A stretch of 64,000 nucleotides of DNA. Source: Anomaloglossus baeobatrachus (taxonomy: Eukaryota > Chordata > Amphibia > Anura > Aromobatidae). This document shows, piece by piece, positions 56,617 through 64,000 of the stretch. The stretch is taken from NCBI RefSeq assembly GCF_048569485.1, contig NC_134354.1, positions 82,796,164 to 82,860,163 on the forward strand, given 5' to 3'. The position numbers and the translations under genes are program-made. Below the pieces are notes generated by a model. It searched no databases. It was not told where the DNA came from and worked only from the letters and a program-made list of their open reading frames with translations. Numbering within the stretch: the stretch's first letter is position 1; every line of letters begins with the position of its first letter.

Positions 56617-57735
56617 TAACTCTGACTGTTCAGAAAAAGTGATAAAAATAAGGGAGAAAGAAGGTAATTTCTTTTTCTTCACTTCTCCTCTTTTCAGCAG
56701 CTATAACTTTTTAATTCTTTTGTACGACCTGGCTGTGTGGAATTATGTTTTATATGGTAAAACTTGTGTTATTTTTGCACTCTTTTGTGGTATATATACT
56801 GAACATTACTATGAAATGTACAATTTTGTTTTACTCTGCAAATATAGAAAAAAAGCTATTTTGGGATTTTTGGGGGCATTTGACAGCAAATAACCCATTG
56901 AATAAATTATCAGGTTAAATGGTCGTGTGGATACCCATTACGTGTATTTTTTATTGTAAACAGTTTTTCTTTTTAATTTTTATTTCTTTTTACATTTTTT
57001 TTTGCATTTGTTTTATATGCATTTATTTCTTTTACATAATTTGTCCACTAAGAGATCATCAAAGATGTATGGAGAACTTTTGTATTTTTATTGATCATTT
57101 ATTTCTGATGTAACTCGGGCATCCATAACAGTCCCAGTTACAGGGGAAAACAACCCACTGGGGAGCCAGACACACGTTACTTAGCAGAGCTGATCTGGAT
57201 CTGTTAGGACTCAGCTCTGCCATGTGGGCAGCTAACCAGGCTGATCATGTGATCACCAATTTCTAGAGGCGCATCAACATTTAGTGATTATAGGGTTAAA
57301 AATGCAAACATCATCCTTTCCATGAACTTCTCTTGAATTGAACAAGTAAAGAAACATGAATACATTAAAAATAATGCAAACAATTGTATAAACATTTTTT
57401 TTGGGGAGGAATTACTATGTTTTATCTGCAAAATTTATAGCTTTGTGTGTGTGGGGGGGTGAAGAATAAAAAAAACTTTTGTTTTTTTTTCTAATTTAAG
57501 CTGTTCACTTCTGACATAAATAATGAGTTATTTATTCTATTGGTTGGTACAATTATGGTGATACCTCCCAAAATGCACCAGGGCTTATAGCACTTATTTA
57601 TGGTGAAACACAGGTTGGGGGAAAATTTACCCTCCCAAAATAGGCAGACATCCCTAGAGGAATCATGTTTACCAGACCCCTGACATTTGCATTGCTACCA
57701 GGTCCTCCTGTGATCCACAGCGGGCGCTCACAGCA
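56617..57735. other. No feature recognised (intronic)
   Basis: AT-rich unassigned DNA with T runs. Confidence 0.4.
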
Positions 57736-57742
57736 GGTCCTT

Positions 57743-58388
57743 TCCTTGTGTGCTCTACAGCCGTCCTCCCCTGCTTCCTGCTAGCACTCATTCAGACTCA
57801 TCAGATCGCAGGAACATCTACATACACACACACACACACACACACACAGAAACATCCAGTGGTCCCATACTGCTTCCAACCGGCAGCTCTGTGGAATGCG
57901 CGGACCTGCAGTGGAACGCATGGAGTGCCTGTGGTAGAATGCATGGATGTGTTCCACTGCAGGTCCTTGTGTGCTCCACAGCCATCCTCCCCTGCTTCCA
58001 GCTAGCACTCATTCATACACATCAGATCGCAGGAACATCTACATACACACACAGACACACAGAAACATCCAGTGGTACCGTACTGCTTCCAACCGGCAGC
58101 TTTATGGAAAGCGCGGACCTGCAGTGGAACGCATGGAGTGCCTGTGGTAGAATGCATGGATGTGTTCCACTGCAGGTCCTTGTGTGCTCCACAGCCATCC
58201 TCCCCTGCTTCCAGCTAGCACTCATTCATACACATCAGATCGCAGGAACATCTACATACACACAGACACACAGAAACATCCAGTGGTACCGTACTGCTTC
58301 CAACCGGCAGCTTTGTGGAAAGCGCGGACCTGCGGTGGAACGCATGGAGGACCTGCGGTAGAATGCATCAATGTGTTGCACTGCAGGT
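57743..58388. repeat. Tandem triplicate, unit about 213 bp
   Basis: Units begin (TCCTTGTGTGCTC) at 57743, 57964 and 58177; spacing 221, 213 and 211 bp, the difference lying in an internal (CA)n run. The plus-strand 203-codon frame with repeated HTHQIAGTSTYT is a by-product. Confidence 0.9.
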
Positions 58389-58514
58389 CCTCGCGTTCCA
58401 TAGCCTCCCATTCAGGGTCTTTTAAGTATGATTGTGGGGTCTGTGTTTTCTCTTTTGGGGATGTCTGCTTTCTATAATGAAGGGTCCTACATGGACACTC
58501 CATTATTGAACAGC

Positions 58515-58630
58515 AGCTAGGGCTTATTTTCAGGGTAGGGCTTATATTTAAGACTTAACAAAAAAGGCCAAAAATTCCTGCTAGGGCTTATTTTCGGGGT
58601 AGGGCTTATTTTCAGGGAAACACGGTATAT
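58515..58630. repeat. GGGCTTATTTTC(A/G)GGG repeat
   Basis: Four copies of AGGGCTTATTTTCRGGGTA-like units ending GGAAACACGGTAT. A dispersed short tandem motif; origin unknown. Confidence 0.7.
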
Positions 58631-59438
58631 TGAGTTTTTTCATGTTTTACAACTTTTACCCCATCATAGCAAATTTCATAGTAAAGAACAATACATATAT
58701 TGTCTAATGCCCCATATGTGGACTTGTTTTTGGTGTAGGACCAGTTGTATGTATGTATTTATTTATTTATTGAACCCTTTTGGAGTATATATAAATTATT
58801 GATTACATTTTATTAGTTTTCTACGAAGAGATTGGGAAAAAAATCAACAGTTCCTACATTGTTTTTCCCCCTCGCTTTTTATGCAGATTACTTCACAATC
58901 TAAGTGACACATTAGCCTTATTATACAGGTGATTATGACTGTGGATACACCGTATATGTGGAATTTTATTTTCTTTAGCTGTTAACTTTTTTTTGTTTTA
59001 ATAAAATGTATTTATTTTTTAGTCCCAGTAGGAGACTTCACTTTTCGGTCTTTTGATTGCTTATATAACGTCTTGGTATTTGCCAGAAGGGGGATAAGGG
59101 AGTTTTCTGAAATGACACAATATAAACTTCTTGTATTAAGTTCTTTTCTACAAAAGTTGTTTCTCTAATATTGTAAACTGTGCAATGAGTTCAACAGAGA
59201 AAAACATTTTTTATTACGGTATTAAAAAAAAATTGAAGTAGAAGATATGAAAAATTCTAGTTGATAGGAAAGATAATAGATCGGACATGTTCTATTTTAC
59301 ACAATCTATTCTTTTATAAAAAGGCTCGTTTCCTCTATGCCAATCTAAAACACAAATAGTTTGTGTGAGGGCATCGGCTTGTTCCTTGAATCAGACACTA
59401 CAGGATGATGCACAACATTTCTGCTTATGTTTTGACAT
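58631..59438. other. No feature recognised (intronic)
   Basis: AT-rich unassigned DNA. Confidence 0.4.
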
Positions 59439-59442
59439 GTAA

Positions 59443-60742
59443 GGCCTTGTGCGCACACTGCGTTTTTACCCGCGGTTTTGCTGCAGAAATTTCTTGAGAA
59501 ATGGTTGTAACCTTTCTGCAGACATTTCCCAGCAAAATCTATGGGAAAAAAAAATAGCTGTGCGCACGCTGCGTTTTTTTCTCAAGGAAATTCTTTTTTC
59601 AGAATTTCTTGAGAAAATTTCTTGAGAAAATGTGCATGTCACTTCTTTTCCGCAGGTACCTGCAGTATTTCACTCCATTCACTATACTGTAATCGCAAAA
59701 TACCGCGGGTATACCGCAGGTAGCAAATGATGTGCGGTATACCCTCGGTATAGCCACGGTTTACCTGCGGTAATGTACATCGCTGCCTGCGTTTTGCAGG
59801 GAAGTGATGTCATTATGACAGGAAGAGGAAGCGGAGCCGAGAGTAAACACACACATCACAGACACAGACATAGAGCACACACATATCACACTCACACACA
59901 GACATATAGAATACACATAGAAATCAAACGGACAAATAAAAAAAAAACACACGGGCTACGCCATATTTTTACCGTCCAGCCGTGTAAACACACAGCGGCG
60001 GCCCGGTATTCTCAGGCTGGGGAGGGCGAGGGGCAGGGTTAACGCCCCCTTCCTCCCGCAGCCGAGAATATCAGCCCGCAGCATCCATTATGCGGCAGTC
60101 CCGGCTCTTCCAGATGCCGTGATGCGGTGGCAATCAAGGTAATAATGAGTTAAATGTCAGTGGATCGCTGTCATTTAAGTCCAGGCTTAATCATGGCAGC
60201 GTCTATGAGACAGCTGACATGATTAACCCGTAAGTAAAGTGAATAAACACACACACACACCAAAAAATCTTTTATTTTAAATAAAAGACAAAAAGCCCCC
60301 TCTTTCACCCCTTTATTAACCACCCCAACACACAGCTCCGGCGTAATCCACGCAGGTTCACGATGCTTGTATCCAGCCGCGACTGACACTGCACTGAATG
60401 CAACCTCGTAACGAGCCTGCAGAGGTAATTACAGGTCATTTCCCACGATCGGTAATGTGAACACAATACCGCTCGGGAGAACTGCAGTGTGTGCTCACAG
60501 GGACTCTATCTATTGATTGATCTGTCCTCTATCATTCTATCTATCCTTCTATCTATCTATCCTTCTATCTATCTATCTATCTATCCATTATCTATTTATT
60601 TATCTATCTAGCCATTATCTATCTATCTATCTATCTATCTTTTGGTGCGTTTTTTTTTATCGCAGATGCGGTAATCTTCAACTCCCAGAAGTTTCTCAAG
60701 ATATTTTCTTGAGAAAAATCACTTTCTAGTGCGCACATAGCC
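59443..60742. mobile_element. MITE, family C, long (1.3 kb)
   Basis: Left flank TAA, right TTA. Ends GGCCTTGTGCGCACACTGCG and AGTGCGCACATAGCC. Interior repeats TTTCTTGAGAAA boxes near both ends (59490-59640 and 60690-60720) and includes a (CTAT)n tract. No transposase seen despite its length. Confidence 0.75.
60529..60640. repeat. (CTAT)n microsatellite inside a MITE
   Basis: CTATCTATC units with CATT interruptions. Confidence 0.95.
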
Positions 60743-60773
60743 TTAGGTATGTTACATAGATATACAGTGTATT

Positions 60774-61405
60774 TGTCACGGCGACTGCAGACCTATTCAC
60801 ACTTCAGAGTCTAGTAGGCAACCTGATGCTTCTTAATTGCTCAGCCAGAGTTGGGCGCCGACTGTTTTGTGCTCTCAGCTTTCCGGTTTAGCAGAAGTTA
60901 ATTTCTGCTGGCTGGTGAGTGGCTGCTGGGGTCACAGGTAGCTGACCTCCTATCACAGTTGCCCCCGCCATTTAAAAGATGGTGGATTATAGCTCTAGCT
61001 CTGCTCCAGCGTTATCGGTCTTTGTGCGTGGTGACCCTGTAACTGGTGAACTATTTGGTGTGCTGTGGAAATATCCTTGTTGTTTGTTTATTTCCTCCCT
61101 GTACTTTACTTCTCCCTGAGCACATATTGTCGTTTCCCCTGTGTGTGCTTGCAGTGAGTTTGAGCTTTGGTTTTCCCCTGCCTATAGGTACTGTTCTTGT
61201 GGGATTCTTTATCCCAGTCCTTGCCCTCCCCAGGGAGTGGGGAGAGGGGGTGTTGGACCAGGGCTACTCAGGAGTCAGGGCCACGTTGGTGGTCTAGACC
61301 TGGCTACCATTGAGCCTACCATTGGAATAAAGGACAGTCTAGGCCCCTAGTCTGAGGGCCAGTCTAGGTGCCTTTACCCCTGGTTACCATGTCATACCCA
61401 TGACA
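60774..61405. mobile_element. Solo LTR (fossil) with 5-bp target duplication
   Basis: Starts TGTCACGGCG, ends CCCATGACA. GTATT at 60769-60773 and 61406-61410 is an exact 5-bp duplication. 632 bp, with AATAAAGG near 61326 as a likely poly(A) signal, putting the LTR on the plus strand. Inserted 31 bp from the end of the preceding MITE. Confidence 0.88.
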
Positions 61406-61410
61406 GTATT

Positions 61411-61825
61411 ACAGCATAAATTACATCTGTCCCAAATTTGCTCTGTCTGTCACGATTTTTCAGAAACAATCGCAGTAAATTCACAACATCCTGGCCCTAA
61501 AGTAAACCCACCCACAAATGGACGAATCCAGGCACAAATGAAATGTTCCTAAATTACCAACATGAATGTTGACAACTATGTTATAGGATTGGGGCTTCTA
61601 TAGAGAAGAGATGTTTTATATCCCAATTGACTTATTTCTTATGAACTTGAAAAAGGGTTTTTTTTACTAGAAAAAGGGGGTAAAATGAGACCTACTTGAT
61701 AGTAATGGTCCACTTGTAATAACCCTTAAAAATATTGTATCTTCTCATACTAATTACAAAAAAATACACAGCTAAAAATTAAGACTGTTTCCATTTACAC
61801 ATCTAAACTAGAAAGTATAATAATT
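61411..61825. other. No feature recognised (intronic)
   Basis: AT-rich unassigned DNA. Confidence 0.4.
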
Positions 61826-62600
61826 AGTGATGAGCGAGCACTACCATGCTCAAGTGCTCGGTACTCGTCGTGATGACTCGAGCAGTCGGAGGCTTGGAAA
61901 GGCTTAACTCGTTTATTGAGTATAATGGAAGACAAAGGAAAACTTCAGCATTCTTCCGGACGATCTTTTGGAAGAACGCTCGAGTTCCCCATTGCATACC
62001 AATATATTCCATATACGAGTCAAGCTTGTCCAAGCGTCTGACTGCTCGTTATGTAGTACCTGAGCATGGCAGTGCTCACTAATCACTAGTTACGAATACC
62101 ACGTACCTAAGCTTGGTAGTGCTCGCTCATCCCTAGTTTCAAGTACGCAAGCCTGGTAATGCTCGCTTATCACTAGTTATGAGTACTGAGCACCCGAGCA
62201 TGATAGTGCTCACTCATCACTAATTCCGAGTACCGAACACCCGAGCATGGTACTGCTCGCTCATCACTAATTATGGGTACCGAGCACCCGAGCATGGTAG
62301 TGCTCACTCATCACTACTTATAAGTACCGAGCACCAGAGCATGGTAGTGCTCACTCATCACTACTTATAAGTACCGAGCACCAGAGCATGGTAGTGCTCA
62401 CTCATCACTACTTATAAGTACCGAGCACCTGAGCATGGTAGTGCTCGATCATCACTAGTTACGAGTACCAAACACCCGAGCATGGTAGTGCCCGCTCATC
62501 ACTAGTTACCAGTACCGAGCACCCGAGCATGGTAGTGCCCGCTCATCACTAGTTACCAGTACCGAGCACCTGAGCATGGTAGTGCCCGCTCATCACTAGA
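61826..62600. repeat. Satellite-like array, unit about 47 bp
   Basis: Units of GAGCATGGTAGTGCTCRCTC, ATCACTAGTTAYRAGTACCG and AGCACCC recur about 14 times, most regular from 62110 on. The first part (61830-62090) is a more complex, partly inverted version (ACTACCATGCTCAAGTGCTC). Confidence 0.85.
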
Positions 62601-64000
62601 GATGAGCGAACCGGTCGCGGTTCGGCTCGAGGTTGGTTCGCCGAACGGACCTCCCGTTCGAGTTCGGTTCGTCGAACATTCGACGAACCGAACTCGAACT
62701 GCATAGGAAACAATGGCAGGCAATCACAAACACAGAAAAACACCTAGAAAACACCCTCAAAGGTGTCCTAAAGGTGACAAACAACTCAAACACATTGGAA
62801 AGTGACAAGGACATATACTCATGCGAAAACAAAACAGCTGGACAAGGAAAAAGAGGAGGACACACAGATATAGGCATGGCACGCCCTTCTAAAATCATGT
62901 AAAACACCGCAAGGTGACTCCAAGCGGAGTCTCCCTTTTTTCCAAAAATTGGGCCACACACACACCCACCCCTTCAGTGGTAGCACTTGTGCCCCAGTTG
63001 CACACTTCACAGCTAGATTTGCATCAAGCACATTCAAAAATACGCCATAATTAACCGTCCCCAGGATGACACCAGGGTAGGTAGCTAAGTCTTTCCTGAT
63101 CCCAGCTCTGTGCAGCTTGGATCATTTATAAAAAACACAGCAATCAAGGGTTACTCCAAGCGGAGTCTCCCTTTTTTCCAAAAATTGGGCCCCACACACA
63201 CCCACCCCTTCAGTGGCAGCAGTTGTGCCCTAGTTGTACACTTCACAGCTACATTTGCATCAAGCACATTCAAAATACGCCATTCTTATCCGTCCCCAGG
63301 ATGACACCGGGGTAGGTAGCAAAGTCTTTCCTGATCCCAGCTCTGTTCATCTTGGCTTCTTTTAAAAACAATGTAAGCAAGGGTTACTCCAAGCGGAGTC
63401 TCCCTTTTTTCCAAAAATTGGGCCCCACACACACCCACCCCTTCAGTGGCAGCAGTTGTGCCCTAGTTGTACACTTCACAGCTACATTTGCATCAAGCAC
63501 ATTCAAAAATACGCCATTCTTATCCATCCCCAGGATGACACCGGGGTAGGTAGCAAAGTCTTTGCTGACCCATGACTTGTTCATCTTGGCTTCTTTTAAA
63601 AACAATGTAAGCAAGGGTTACTCCAAGCGGAGTCTCCCTTTTTTCCAAAAATTGGGCCCCACACACACCCACCCCTTCAGTGGCAGCAGTTGTGCCCTAG
63701 TTGTACACTTCACAGCTACATTTGCATCAAGCACATTCAAAAATACGCCATTCTTATCCGTCCCCAGGATGACACCGGGGTAGGTAGCAAAGTCTTTCCT
63801 GATCCCAGCTCTGTTCATCTTGGCTTCTTTTAAAAACACATCAAGCAAGGGTTACTCCAAGCGGAGTCTCCCTTTTTTTCCAAAAATTGGGCCCCACACA
63901 CCCACCCATTCAGTGGCAGCAGTTGTGCCCCAGTTGTACACTTCACAGCTAGATTTGCATCAAGCACATTCAAAAATACGTCATTCTTATCCGTCCCCAG
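62601..64000. mobile_element. Repeat element with internal 234-bp tandem array, runs off window
   Basis: Starts at GATGAGCGAACCGGTCG with a palindromic head (TTCGAGTTCGGTTCGTCGAA). From about 62910 a unit beginning CAAGCGGAGTCTCCC recurs at 62921, 63157, 63390, 63624 and 63858 (spacing 236, 233, 234, 234). Units 3 and 4 are almost identical. The unit is 78 codons, so open frames of about 76 residues repeat on the minus strand (ending FWKKGRLRLE) and about 65-73 on the plus strand. Class unknown. Confidence 0.8.

Larger units (their letters stand above)
43481..64000 (+). other. Probable intron 1 of the same gene
   Basis: Begins GTAAGAAATT. Downstream DNA holds only repeats and unassigned sequence; no acceptor-plus-exon that continues the reading frame was recognised. 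The extent is inference. Confidence 0.4.

Noticed and set aside
57750-58361. 203-codon frame with repeated Thr-His segments
   Set aside because: Product of the 213-bp triplicate and its CA run.
63352-63848. Repeated 65-76-codon frames on both strands
   Set aside because: The 234-bp unit is a multiple of three, so any stop-free unit repeats in frame; no independent support.
1-64000. CRISPR arrays, rRNA operons, prokaryotic operons or ribosome-binding sites
   Set aside because: Repeats are microsatellites, minisatellites or transposons of vertebrate type; nothing in the window is bacterial in organisation.
1-64000. tRNA genes
   Set aside because: No stretch with convincing A and B boxes plus cloverleaf arms was noticed, though reading by eye could miss a diverged one.

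Overview
The window looks like nuclear DNA of an anuran amphibian. It is intron- and repeat-dominated, with no compact genes. It carries a frog-style mixture of Penelope-like elements (PLEs), CR1 and L2 LINEs, Tc1-like transposons, solo LTRs and very many short non-autonomous DNA transposons (MITEs) with 3-bp TTA/TAA target duplications. The clade call is inference from repeat content; nothing here names a species.

Only one host gene is well supported. A first coding exon at 43378-43480 (+) encodes a signal peptide and ends at a phase-1 splice donor. It follows a long leader that may start near a TATA-like site at about 41805. The 20 kb downstream shows no further exon I can recognise, so it is probably intron 1. 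A weak possible exon lies at 1143-1325 (-).

Layout. 1-5 kb: MITEs, an oddly built 846-bp insertion (2405-3250) with a 14-bp target duplication, and a 30-bp-class minisatellite. 5-7.4 kb: LTR-like segment followed by a 5'-truncated Tc1-like transposon (DD37E). 7.4-12.2 kb: a long PLE with reverse transcriptase and GIY-YIG regions, then an oppositely oriented PLE tail. 14-22 kb: chains of MITEs abutting at shared TWA target sites, and a solo LTR (17394-18859). 22-25.3 kb: PLE terminal repeats carrying hammerhead-ribozyme-like motifs. 26-30 kb: nested MITEs. 30.6-34 kb: a CR1 LINE split by two MITEs and one unidentified insertion. 35-40 kb: MITEs and three more hammerhead-like motifs. 41-43.5 kb: the host exon. 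43.5-47 kb: dense AT and GATA microsatellites. 49-54 kb: a 69-bp minisatellite, TTAA-flanked MITEs, and a Tc1-like element split by an L2 LINE. 54-61.4 kb: MITEs, a 213-bp triplicate and a second solo LTR. 61.8-64 kb: a 47-bp satellite, then a 234-bp tandem array running off the window.

The most interesting signals are seven hammerhead-like motifs of differing quality spread over 28 kb, the exact nesting order readable from target duplications, and two composite insertions that each have 14-bp target duplications.
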